From positions 90,753-154,752 of the forward strand of contig NZ_JPWA01000009.1 of the NCBI RefSeq assembly GCF_003326475.1: a stretch of DNA of 64,000 nucleotides. Direction: 5' to 3'. Under the pieces are notes generated by a model, which did not search any database, was not told the DNA's origin, and saw only the letters and a list, made by a program, of their open reading frames with translations. Shown here in pieces: positions 45,349-53,740 of this stretch. Each line of letters begins with the position of its first letter. Within the stretch, counting starts at the first letter, position 1. The DNA comes from Thalassospira xianhensis MCCC 1A02616 (GTDB taxonomy: Bacteria > Pseudomonadota > Alphaproteobacteria > Rhodospirillales > Thalassospiraceae). Position numbers and translations under genes: made by a program.

Positions 45349-48300
45349 CTAATCTTCCATCAGATCGACTGATACGGAATTCCGGCGCGGCTGCCAAAGA
45401 CCACGATCAATCGCCTCGCGAAGGCGATTGCGAATATCGGAAAGCGCATCGGGATTGTGATCCCTGATGAATTCACGCACATCCGTATCGCCAAGATACG
45501 CATCATAAACCAGATCAAAATGATGATCTGCGACACACCGCGCCGTCGCGGCAAAGGCAAACAGGTAATCCACCGTCGCCGCCATTTCAAACGCACCCTT
45601 ATACCCATGGCGCATCACACCCGCGATCCATTTCGGATTAACCACACGCGCCCGGACAACACGGGCAATTTCTTCTTCCAAAGTTCGGATTTTCGGGCTT
45701 TCCGGGCGGGAATGATCACTGTGATAGACTGTCGGCTGCCTGCCGGACAGATGCCGGACCGCCGATGTCATTCCGCCTTCGAACTGATAATAGTCATCGG
45801 AATCCAGCAAATCATGTTCGCGGTTGTCCTGATTATGAACAATCGCATCGACCCGCGACAGCCGCGTTTCAAACAGATCACGCGCCGCTTCGCCTTCTGC
45901 CCCGTTGCCATAGGCATAACTACCCCACGCCAGATAGGCATCCGCCAGATCGGCCTCGTCTTCCCAAAGTTCTTCGTCGATCATCGCCTGCAACCCCGCG
46001 CCATACGCACCAGGTTTTGCGCCGAATACGCGAAATGCCGCCTGTTTCCGTGCCTGCTCGGGATTTGCCCCGGCGTCACACAGTTTTGCCGTTTCTGCCG
46101 CCACCCGAACCGCAATCGGGTTTATATCGGGCGCTTCGTCGGTTTGTTCGGCCACCGCACGTACCGCACTATCAAATAGGTCAATCAGACCCGGGAACGC
46201 ATCGCGGAAAAAACCCGATATGCGCAACGTCACATCAACACGCGGCCGCCCCAGCAGGGATGCTGGCATAATCTCGAACCCCGTAACCCGGCGCGACGCA
46301 CTGTCCCAAGTTGGTCTTACCCCCATCAGGGCAAGCGCCTGGGCAATATCATCACCCCCGGTGCGCATATTGCTCGTCCCCCAAACCGAAAGACCAAGGG
46401 CCGCGGGCCATTCACCATGATCCTGGACATGCCGTTCCAACAGCAGTTCGGCTGATTTCCAGCCCAGTTGCCAGGCCGCCGGAGTAGGAACCGTCCGCGT
46501 ATCAACCGAATAGAAATTCCGCCCGGTCGGCAAAACGTCCGGACGGCCGCGCGTTGGCGCCCCCGATGGTCCCGGTTCGACAAACTTGCCCGCAAGACCG
46601 CGCAGCAATCCGGCAATCTCGGCATCGCCACAGGCCTTAACCGCCGGACGAATAGACGTTTCGATATCGGAAAGAACTTCGATTGTTCGCTGCCATGCAC
46701 CGTCGGCGACGAACACTCCGCGCACCAGATCGCGCGCCAGAAGTTCGATCCGCTCCACCGTATCGCCCGTGGTGCGCCATGTGCCAACGTCATATTGTGC
46801 AAGGATTTCCGGCTTGGCCCCCGGCCAAAACTCGGCAAAGGCACAATCAAGCGGATCAAAACCGGGATCACGAAGAATATCGGCAGCAAGGGCACGATGA
46901 AGCGACGCCTTCGGTCCCTCGCTAGCCCCCCTCGGCAATCTTGCCAGAGCGACCAGAAGATCGGTCAAAAGATCGCCTTCCGGGGCTTTGCCAAAGATAT
47001 GCAAACCATCGCGGATTTGAAGTTCCTTCAACTCACACAGATAGTTATCAAGTTTGGCAAGCGCACTTTCCTCATTCTCGTCCGGCTCAATGCCGCAATC
47101 GCGATCAAGACCGATGCGAATGGCAAGCTCAAGAATGTCACGTTTAAGGATCAGCAGCCGCCTTGGGTCGACCGCGGCAGCGTCGTAATATTCATCGACC
47201 AGCGCCTCCAGGTCCTTGAGCGGCCCGTAACTTTCTGCCCGCGTCAAAGGCGGCGTCAGATGATCAAGGATCACCGCCTGTGCACGACGCTTGGCCTGTG
47301 TGCCTTCGCCCGGATCATTGACGATAAAAGGATAGAAATGCGGCGTCGGGCCAAAAACGGCCTCGGGAAAACATTCTTCCGACAGGGCCAGAGACTTGCC
47401 CGGCAGCCATTCCATATTGCCGTGTTTGCCGAAATGAATGATCGCATGCGCCCCGAAATGATGACGCAGCCAGATATAAAACGCGAAATAGTTATGGGGT
47501 GGCACCAGATCGGGCGAATGATAACTTTCAAGCGGATCGATATTGTATCCGCGTGCCGGTTGCAACCCGACTACAACATGGCCCATAGGCAGGATCGAGA
47601 GGGCAATCGCCGCCCGATCCGGCAGATAAAACGGGTCACTTTCAGGATCACCCCAGGCATCTGTCACCTGCTGGCGAATGCGCGCGGGCAGGGTGGCAAA
47701 TGCCGCGCGATAATCTGCAACCGGGATCGTCACCCGGACAGTCCGGTCAGCCAGCGACTTGAAATCATTGGTCGGCCCGGCCTTGACCGCAGCAATCAGG
47801 GCATCACCATTTTCCGGCAGGTCATCAATCCTGTACCCGGCATCCTTCATGGAACGCAGGGTTTCAATCATCCCGGCCGGTGTATCAAGACCCACACCAT
47901 TGCCAAGCCGCGCATCTTTGTTGGGGTAATTGGCCATGATCATCGCGACTTTGCGCTTCGGGGCGTCCGTCTTGCGCAATTTGATCCAATTGGCCGACAG
48001 TTCGGCCACAAAGGCAACGCGATCGCGTACCGGGATATATTTGACCAGATCAATCTGCGTCAGGGCATCCTTGCCCGCCGATCCCTTGAACGAGATGGCA
48101 CGCGACAGGATACGTCCATCTACTTCCGGCAATGCGACATTCATCGCGATATCGCGTGCCGCAAGCCCGTTGACACCATCACGCCAGGACACTTCGCCGC
48201 CGCCCGATAACACAACCTGAAAAACCGGGGCGTCTACGCCGTCAAACGGTCCTCTCTGGCGTTCGGCACCCGGCACCGCAAGGGAAAACCCGGTGGTATT

Positions 48301-49107
48301 CAGGATCAGATCTGCTTTGGTTGCCGCCAGCCATTCCTCGACCAGGGCAGCGGCAACTGGATCTTTCAGGCTGGCCACAAAAATTGGCAACGGGTTTAGT
48401 TTATTAGCCCGTAGCTCTTCAACCAGTGCATCAATTACATCCAGATTACCTGCCTGAATTAACGCACGGTAGAAGATTATCGCAACAACAGGATGATTTT
48501 GTTTCCAAATTTGTTCGATTTCTTCAAGATTTGCCGTTGTTTTCCCCGGCCAGTACAAACCGGCCTTGACCAAGGGAGCGGCCGGTTTCCAGTTCCAGCT
48601 GACAGACGGGTTTAACTTTTCATATATAAGACGAAGTAAATGTTCGGCATTTTCCGGCCCGCCTTCAATCAGGTAACGCCAGATTTTCTGATATGTGCTG
48701 CCCTTAACCGTCGATAGGGACAGAAGCTCCGCATCGGGTTGATCGTCACCGGGCAAAAGCACCAGCGGCACATCCTTGCGACGGGCCAGTTCGACCAGTT
48801 GTTCGATCCCGTATTCCCAATATCCTCGCCCGCCCAGAATGCGCACGATGATGAATTTGGCCTCTGCCAGAACGTCATCGACATAAAGATCGACCGACAT
48901 ATTGTGCCCCAACTGCAAAAGGCTCGCCAATCGCAGGGAAGGGACATCTTTGCCAAACGCCGCATCCAGCCGTGCCTGCGCGCCCGCCAGACAGGCAAGC
49001 TCGGACTCTGCCGCCGACAGGACAACGACATCGCCCGGGCTTTGCCCCAGATCGACGGCCTCGCTTCCATCGGTGACCAGTCCCGGCTGGGCTGCAAGTA
49101 GATGCAT
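45349..49107 (-). CDS. cobN: Aerobic cobaltochelatase subunit CobN
   Basis: Large subunit of the ATP-dependent chelatase that puts Co2+ into hydrogenobyrinic acid a,c-diamide, working with CobS and CobT-type AAA+ subunits (not in this window). 1252 residues match the family. The CobN/BchH signature is visible as AIIHFGKHGNMEWLPGKSLA near residue 556; others are RAYNIDPLESYHSPDLVPPH region and the C-terminal MRHGYKGAFEMAATVDYLFAF. It lies 103 bases after cobW, with a hairpin between them, in the riboswitch-led run cobU-cobW-cobN. Confidence 0.97.
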   Translation of the reverse strand: MHLLAAQPGLVTDGSEAVDLGQSPGDVVVLSAAESELACLAGAQARLDAAFGKDVPSLRLASLLQLGHNMSVDLYVDDVLAEAKFIIVRILGGRGYWEYGIEQLVELARRKDVPLVLLPGDDQPDAELLSLSTVKGSTYQKIWRYLIEGGPENAEHLLRLIYEKLNPSVSWNWKPAAPLVKAGLYWPGKTTANLEEIEQIWKQNHPVVAIIFYRALIQAGNLDVIDALVEELRANKLNPLPIFVASLKDPVAAALVEEWLAATKADLILNTTGFSLAVPGAERQRGPFDGVDAPVFQVVLSGGGEVSWRDGVNGLAARDIAMNVALPEVDGRILSRAISFKGSAGKDALTQIDLVKYIPVRDRVAFVAELSANWIKLRKTDAPKRKVAMIMANYPNKDARLGNGVGLDTPAGMIETLRSMKDAGYRIDDLPENGDALIAAVKAGPTNDFKSLADRTVRVTIPVADYRAAFATLPARIRQQVTDAWGDPESDPFYLPDRAAIALSILPMGHVVVGLQPARGYNIDPLESYHSPDLVPPHNYFAFYIWLRHHFGAHAIIHFGKHGNMEWLPGKSLALSEECFPEAVFGPTPHFYPFIVNDPGEGTQAKRRAQAVILDHLTPPLTRAESYGPLKDLEALVDEYYDAAAVDPRRLLILKRDILELAIRIGLDRDCGIEPDENEESALAKLDNYLCELKELQIRDGLHIFGKAPEGDLLTDLLVALARLPRGASEGPKASLHRALAADILRDPGFDPLDCAFAEFWPGAKPEILAQYDVGTWRTTGDTVERIELLARDLVRGVFVADGAWQRTIEVLSDIETSIRPAVKACGDAEIAGLLRGLAGKFVEPGPSGAPTRGRPDVLPTGRNFYSVDTRTVPTPAAWQLGWKSAELLLERHVQDHGEWPAALGLSVWGTSNMRTGGDDIAQALALMGVRPTWDSASRRVTGFEIMPASLLGRPRVDVTLRISGFFRDAFPGLIDLFDSAVRAVAEQTDEAPDINPIAVRVAAETAKLCDAGANPEQARKQAAFRVFGAKPGAYGAGLQAMIDEELWEDEADLADAYLAWGSYAYGNGAEGEAARDLFETRLSRVDAIVHNQDNREHDLLDSDDYYQFEGGMTSAVRHLSGRQPTVYHSDHSRPESPKIRTLEEEIARVVRARVVNPKWIAGVMRHGYKGAFEMAATVDYLFAFAATARCVADHHFDLVYDAYLGDTDVREFIRDHNPDALSDIRNRLREAIDRGLWQPRRNSVSVDLMED

Positions 49108-49143
49108 CGGGAACTTCCGTTTCTTTTCTCGGATATCAGAGCC

Positions 49144-49186
49144 CTGAAATCACCCGGCCGGCAAAGGCGTAACCGGATGATTTCAG
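49144..49186 (-). other. Inverted repeat in the cobW-cobN gap
   Basis: CTGAAATCA (49144-49152) and TGATTTCAG (49178-49186) pair exactly, with an inner CCGG/CCGG pair and one G-T wobble, making a long hairpin in the mRNA before cobN. No T-run follows, so it is more likely an mRNA processing or stability element than a terminator. Confidence 0.5.
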
Positions 49187-49210
49187 TGCTTCAAACATGA
49201 AAGCGCCGTT

Positions 49211-50257
49211 TCAGGACGCCTTGATGGCCGCCTCGATGGCATTGCGATCCAGACCATGCAGGCCAATCACCACCAGCTCCGACCGGCGTGTTTCGTTTGC
49301 CGCCCACGGGCGGTCGAAATAACGCTGGAACCGTTCACCAACACCCTGAACGACCTGGCGCATCGGTTTGCCGGGAATATCAAGGAACCCCTTGACCCGC
49401 AGCACATCAAACTGACGGACGACATCAATCAAACGCTTCTCAAGTGCTGCGGCATCCTCAACATTATCAAGCGACACGACAAAGCTTTCAAAATCATCAT
49501 GGTCATGTTCGTGACCATCGTCATGATGCGACGGACGGCTATCAAGGTCGTCCTCGGCGGCCGCACCAAGGCCCAGCAACACAGCATTTTCGACCTTTGA
49601 GTGCGCGGTTGCGATAATCTTGACGGACGGACGTTTCAGCTCGGCCCGGACATCTGCCTCGACCTTCGCAATTTCGGCCTCGCTCAGCAGATCGGTTTTG
49701 TTCAGAACCACCATATCCGCACAATGGAGCTGTTCTTCAAACAGCTCCTCAAGCGGGCTTTCGTGATCCAGATTGTCGTCCGCTTCGCGCTGCGCCTGAA
49801 CCGCGTGATGATCATGGGCAAACAGCCCGTCACGCAATGCCGCCCCGTCCAGAACGGCAACAACGCCATCCACCGTAACGCGCGACCGGATTTCCGGCCA
49901 GTTAAACGCCTTAACCAACGGTTTTGGCAACGCCAGCCCAGATGTTTCGACCACGATATGATCAGGTGGCGTGTCGCGATCAATCAGGCCCTTGATGGTC
50001 GGCAGGAAATCATCGGCCACCGTGCAGCAGATGCACCCGTTTGCCAGTTCGACAACGTCATCCTCGGCACAACCCGATATGCCACATCCATTAATAACCT
50101 CGCGATCGACACCCAGATCACCAAACTCGTTAATGATCAGCGCAATCCGCTTGCCCCCGGCATTTTCCAGCATATTGCGGATCATCGTAGTTTTGCCTGC
50201 ACCAAGAAAACCGGTGATCACTGTTGCCGGAATTTTTCCAAGCTGTGCCATGTTCAA
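49211..50257 (-). CDS. cobW: Cobalamin biosynthesis protein CobW (G3E metallochaperone)
   Basis: 348-residue GTPase with Walker A GFLGAGKTT near residue 17, the Cys motif NGCICCTVAD that binds metal, the NKTD guanine motif (VVLNKTDLL) and a C-terminal CobW domain. A His/Asp-rich loop HHDDGHEHDHDDFE lies near residue 245. CobW proteins are thought to bring Co2+ to the chelatase; its place directly before cobN and after the riboswitch-led cobU fits this. 26 bases separate it from cobU. Confidence 0.95.
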   Translation of the reverse strand: MNMAQLGKIPATVITGFLGAGKTTMIRNMLENAGGKRIALIINEFGDLGVDREVINGCGISGCAEDDVVELANGCICCTVADDFLPTIKGLIDRDTPPDHIVVETSGLALPKPLVKAFNWPEIRSRVTVDGVVAVLDGAALRDGLFAHDHHAVQAQREADDNLDHESPLEELFEEQLHCADMVVLNKTDLLSEAEIAKVEADVRAELKRPSVKIIATAHSKVENAVLLGLGAAAEDDLDSRPSHHDDGHEHDHDDFESFVVSLDNVEDAAALEKRLIDVVRQFDVLRVKGFLDIPGKPMRQVVQGVGERFQRYFDRPWAANETRRSELVVIGLHGLDRNAIEAAIKAS

Positions 50258-50283
50258 TTATCCTTAAATCCATAAATTCTGAT

Positions 50284-50823
50284 CTATTTAACCGACATCG
50301 GAATGCCCGCAACCACAAGCGTCACCTGATCGGCAAGTTCGGCAATTCGTTGATGAAATCGTCCTGCGTGATCGCGAAAGCTGCGCGCCATGGCATTCTC
50401 CGGCACTATCCCGAAACCGACCTCGTTCGACACCAGCAGAACCGGGATGTCCAGCCCGGGAAGGATGCCGCATAACCGGTCAAACTCGGCCTCGATATCG
50501 CGATCATCCAGCATCAGATTGGTCAGCCAAAGCGTCAGACAATCAACCAGTACCGGTTTGCTGCCCTCATGATTACAGGCAGTCAGGACAGCGCAAAGAT
50601 CAAGCGGTTCCTCGATCGTTTGCCATATCTCGCCGCGCGATGATTTGTGAAGTGCGATACGGTTTGCCATTTCGTCGTCCCACGCACGACCGGTCGCGAT
50701 ATAGATACCGCCGCCTGCATGGTTGATCCGGTTTTCGGCAAACCGGCTTTTGCCCGATCTGGCACCGCCAAGGATCAGATGGATCCCGGCAAGCTGGCTG
50801 TTTTCAGCCATATTCTGGGTCAT
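50284..50823 (-). CDS. cobU: Adenosylcobinamide kinase / adenosylcobinamide-phosphate guanylyltransferase
   Basis: Also called CobP. It phosphorylates adenosylcobinamide and transfers GMP to it, activating it for lower-loop attachment. 179 residues with IHLILGGARSGKSRFAENR (P-loop), IYIATGRAWDDEMANRIALH (His used in catalysis), DCLTLWLTNLM and VSNEVGFGIVPENAMAR. Start ATG 50821-50823 has GAAGGA 8 bases upstream; a longer frame to 51006 runs into the riboswitch. First gene behind the riboswitch. Confidence 0.94.
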   Translation of the reverse strand: MTQNMAENSQLAGIHLILGGARSGKSRFAENRINHAGGGIYIATGRAWDDEMANRIALHKSSRGEIWQTIEEPLDLCAVLTACNHEGSKPVLVDCLTLWLTNLMLDDRDIEAEFDRLCGILPGLDIPVLLVSNEVGFGIVPENAMARSFRDHAGRFHQRIAELADQVTLVVAGIPMSVK

Positions 50824-51256
50824 ACCCGTTTTCCTTCGCTTTGACCTCCCACCGAGGCCGGATTGCGTTACCCCATATCCTTGCGAACAGGGATACCGAT
50901 GGCTGGTTTCCTGGCTGCGGGCATGAAAGTAATCCGCCTTCCCGGCAGTTGTGCGTAAATCAACTTTACCGGTGGCTGGTGATGTCACATCACCCGGATC
51001 ACCCAACCCGTTACAGTTGCGGGGGCAGCACCGGCATCACACCGGTTTCCCATCACCAAACGGCAGCGCCGAACCTAACAGCTTTACCCTCATGACCAAA
51101 GCCCAAACTCCGACCTAGCCATAAGGTCAGTATTTGTAAGAATTGACTGCTTGTGAGCGGTTATTCTTTAGGAGAACATAATCTTGTCACACTGGATCAG
51201 AGCTACCAAAAGCCACCCGTGTGATCGCCGGACATTACAAAACAAACAAAGTCCGG
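50824..51256. other. Divergent region between cobU and the unknown gene, mainly riboswitch
   Basis: The left two-thirds hold the cobalamin riboswitch and cobU leader on the minus strand. From about 51100 to 51256 is AT-richer sequence that should contain the cobU promoter and the promoter of the gene to the right; TTTAGG and TAAGAA-like stretches are visible, but no convincing paired boxes. Confidence 0.45.
50896..51062 (-). ncRNA. Cobalamin riboswitch upstream of cobU
   Basis: On the minus strand, read from 51,062 down, the aptamer carries the conserved core GGGAAACCGGTG, then GCCGGTGCTGCCCCCGCAA (51,040 to 51,019), CTGTAAC, the GCCACCGGT arm and CGGGAAGGCGG, and the B12 box GCCAGGAAACCAGCC near 50,920-50,905. 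This fits the class of B12-sensing aptamers that bind adenosylcobalamin and shut off translation or transcription. Edges are approximate. It leads into cobU-cobW-cobN. Confidence 0.93.
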
Positions 51257-51994
51257 ATGCCGGAACCGCAAAGGGTTTCGGAAAAACTTCTTGGGGTTAA
51301 TTGGAAATTTGCTGATCACATGGCAATTCATGAACAAATTCAACGAATTCGGAATCTGAAATCAACAACCTGGCAAACCGTATCACGCGAAGACATGTGG
51401 CGCGGGCTGCTTGATAGATTGAGCTATAACGATCAATCCTTTCCCGAATTCCTGCAACATCATGCCGTGAATGGTGAAATATCATTGGCGCGCCGTGACG
51501 TTCGAAACATTTATGCCAGCCATCCGACCTGTGGTGTTGTCGCAACCATTATCTGGTCGCATGCGCGTGGCATTCGCGTAAATGCGCTTTCGCTTCTGGT
51601 CCGTGACCTGACCAAACTCGTGGAATTGTTCGAAAATGACGATTTCGACGAAAATCAAATGTCACAGCTTTTGGGGCAGCCGGGGATATCCATCCCGACT
51701 GCCAGCAAAATGCTTTCTGCTTGCGGCAGGAAATACAAAGGCAAACCGGCGGCCATCATCGACGACACGATCATTCAGGTGATAGAGGCACCGGAATTCG
51801 CGTCCGATTTCACTGAAATCAGCGAGCTTCGCGGTAAATCGCGCAGCCGGCCTATTCCCTACTACGAAGCCTATCTCGAAGATGTCGCATCAATCTGTGG
51901 CAGATACGATGTCACTGCCGATATGGTAGATCGCTTTTTGTCGGAATATGCGCTTGTCGATGCGCAGGAAACCGATCAACGGAAATCCGCCTGA
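51257..51994 (+). CDS. Unknown protein with a DNA-glycosylase-like helix-hairpin-helix segment
   Basis: About 245 residues, soluble, not assigned to a family by me. The segment from about residue 150, LLGQPGISIPTASKMLSACG then KPAAIIDDTIIQVI, resembles the HhH-GPD hairpin of endonuclease III-type enzymes (glycine turn, then Asp in the acid position), but no Fe-S cysteines are present and the match is loose. It is divergent from the riboswitch. GTG 51221 or ATG 51257 could start it; neither has a clear ribosome binding site. A long hairpin follows. Confidence 0.6.
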   Translation: MPEPQRVSEKLLGVNWKFADHMAIHEQIQRIRNLKSTTWQTVSREDMWRGLLDRLSYNDQSFPEFLQHHAVNGEISLARRDVRNIYASHPTCGVVATIIWSHARGIRVNALSLLVRDLTKLVELFENDDFDENQMSQLLGQPGISIPTASKMLSACGRKYKGKPAAIIDDTIIQVIEAPEFASDFTEISELRGKSRSRPIPYYEAYLEDVASICGRYDVTADMVDRFLSEYALVDAQETDQRKSA

Positions 51995-51998
51995 AACC

Positions 51999-52041
51999 CG
52001 ATACCCTGCGGGGCCTGAATGAAAGGCCCCGCAGGGTATCG
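51999..52041. terminator. Very long perfect hairpin between convergent genes
   Basis: Bases 51999-52016 and 52024-52041 are exact inverted repeats: an 18-bp, GC-rich stem with a 7-base loop, starting 5 bases after the stop of the plus-strand gene. No T-run follows on either strand. It probably blocks read-through or protects mRNA ends in both directions. Confidence 0.6.
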
Positions 52042-52077
52042 ACAGGTGGCCACCACACACAATAGCCCACTTTAAAA

Positions 52078-52689
52078 TCAATAGCGCAAATTGACCCCGG
52101 TCACCCGCCAGCCGGGCTGGTCGACACCGGCAATGTGTTCGATCCGCGTCAACCCGAGTGTATCGACATGAAACGACAACGCCGCCTCAAGTGGCAGACC
52201 AAGGGCACTTGCCAAAGCCGCGCGTACCGTTCCACCATGAATAACCGCGACAATATCTTTCCCTGCCCAATAACGTGTCAGCCGGTCGAATAACGGCCCG
52301 ACGCGTTCGACAACATCCCCGAAACTTTCCCCATTCGGAGGGTGCTGTCTGGCAAAATCCGTCCAGAAACGTGTGGTTTCCCCCTTGGGCAGGTCATTCC
52401 AATGCTTCTTTTCCCACGCACCGAAATGCTGCTCGGCAAACCCGGTTTCACGGGTCGGCAGGATGTTCTCATCCATCAGTTCCAGAAGTTTTAATGCGGT
52501 ATCAAGCGTTCGCGACAAATGACTGGTAACCCAGATTGCCTCGCGAGGCAGTTGGCGCGCCAAGGCGCGCAACGCTTTTTCATCCGACAGATTAACCGGC
52601 ATGTCACTTCGACCATAAACAAGCCGTTCCGGATTTGTCACCGGCGCATGGCGAACAAGCCACCACCGCGTCGTCACTGCCTTCTGCAT
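52078..52689 (-). CDS. cobC: Alpha-ribazole phosphatase / histidine phosphatase (CobC-type)
   Basis: Histidine acid phosphatase that removes the phosphate from alpha-ribazole phosphate (or adenosylcobalamin phosphate) in the lower-loop branch. 203 residues with WWLVRHAPVTNPERLVYG (catalytic His in RHA), TSHLSRTLDTALKLLE, FAEQHFGAWEKKHW and AVIHGGTVRAALA (second His). The sequence alone does not fix the substrate, but the place beside cobS and cobT supports CobC. Start ATG 52687-52689. Confidence 0.85.
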   Translation of the reverse strand: MQKAVTTRWWLVRHAPVTNPERLVYGRSDMPVNLSDEKALRALARQLPREAIWVTSHLSRTLDTALKLLELMDENILPTRETGFAEQHFGAWEKKHWNDLPKGETTRFWTDFARQHPPNGESFGDVVERVGPLFDRLTRYWAGKDIVAVIHGGTVRAALASALGLPLEAALSFHVDTLGLTRIEHIAGVDQPGWRVTGVNLRY

Positions 52690-52762
52690 TCTTCCCCCAA
52701 GGAAAAATGTAATCCATGAAATGCCGGTCAAGGTGCGCGGCGGTATTTTGATGATCTTATCA

Positions 52763-53599
52763 TCAAGTGACCTGCAGCACTGCGATAAATGCAATGCCGA
52801 CAAATAGCTCGGAAATTATTTGGGTCATGCCCAGCACATCGCCAGTATACCCACCAATCTGATGCCGGGCGATCCAGCCGACCACCGACGCCCCGAGCAT
52901 CATGGCAATCAAACACATGAATGCGGTTAATGCCCCCGCAACAATCACCACCAGCATCAAGGCAACGGCAATACCTGCCGCGACCATTCTGATGTCGGGA
53001 CGTCCGGCTCCCTTGCCAAGCCCGTCTTCTCGCGCTGGATCAAAAACATAGGTCACAATCGGCATCGCAGCACGCGATAGTGTCGCCATCACAATCAGGA
53101 TGGCAGCCATGCTGCCACTTTCACCCGCTGCCCCCAGAACAGTAATACGCATCGCAAGGCACAGAACGAGTGCAACAACGCCATATGTCCCGATCCGGCT
53201 GTCACGCATGATGTCAAGCTTGCGTTGACGATCAAGCCCCCCGCCAAACCCATCTGCACAATCGGCGATGCCATCCTCATGCATCGCCCCAGTCAATGTG
53301 ATCAGCGTAAAGGTTGCGACAATGGCGGCAACCATGACATTGCCGGTCAGAATCTCGGTAACGTAGGCAGGAATAATCGCAATCCCGGCCATAAACAGCC
53401 CAACCAGCGGCCAGCACCACACAGATCGCGCCATTGCCTTCGGGCCGAAATCACATGGAATGAAAACCGGTATCCGGCCTAGCAGGGCAAGAGCCCGCCA
53501 AAAATCGCCAAGCATGCCTGTGGCAGGTGCTTCAGGTTCTGCTTGAGGTTCTGGCTGTTTGGCATCAACTTGATCATCATCAAGGCTTTGCGAATTCAT
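52763..53599 (-). CDS. cobS: Adenosylcobinamide-GDP ribazoletransferase (cobalamin synthase)
   Basis: Also called CobV. Membrane enzyme that joins adenosylcobinamide-GDP and alpha-ribazole to form cobalamin. About six transmembrane helices and the signature TLTGAMHEDGIADCADGFGGG followed by RDSRIGTYGVVALVLCL. The conserved core begins FWRALALLGRIPVFIP. In front is an Asp/Gln/Glu/Pro-rich lead; the start is uncertain: ATG 53599 (278 residues), ATG 53515 or 53665. It is 73 bases upstream of cobC. Confidence 0.94.
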   Translation of the reverse strand: MNSQSLDDDQVDAKQPEPQAEPEAPATGMLGDFWRALALLGRIPVFIPCDFGPKAMARSVWCWPLVGLFMAGIAIIPAYVTEILTGNVMVAAIVATFTLITLTGAMHEDGIADCADGFGGGLDRQRKLDIMRDSRIGTYGVVALVLCLAMRITVLGAAGESGSMAAILIVMATLSRAAMPIVTYVFDPAREDGLGKGAGRPDIRMVAAGIAVALMLVVIVAGALTAFMCLIAMMLGASVVGWIARHQIGGYTGDVLGMTQIISELFVGIAFIAVLQVT

Positions 53600-53740
53600 T
53601 CCGGTTTGATTATGATCATTGTTCACGGGTGTTTTCCGATATTCGAACTGGCATTTTGCACGCAATCAGACTAATCATGGGCGCGACAGAAGCCAAGCAG
53701 AAGACGCTTTGCATCCTTGTCCGCCAGCCGGAGATTTTCC

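Noticed and set aside
46468..48210. A 580-codon plus-strand open frame
   Set aside because: It lies wholly antisense to cobN, whose frame has clear chelatase motifs. The antisense product has no recognisable motif and the pattern is expected from GC-biased codon use.
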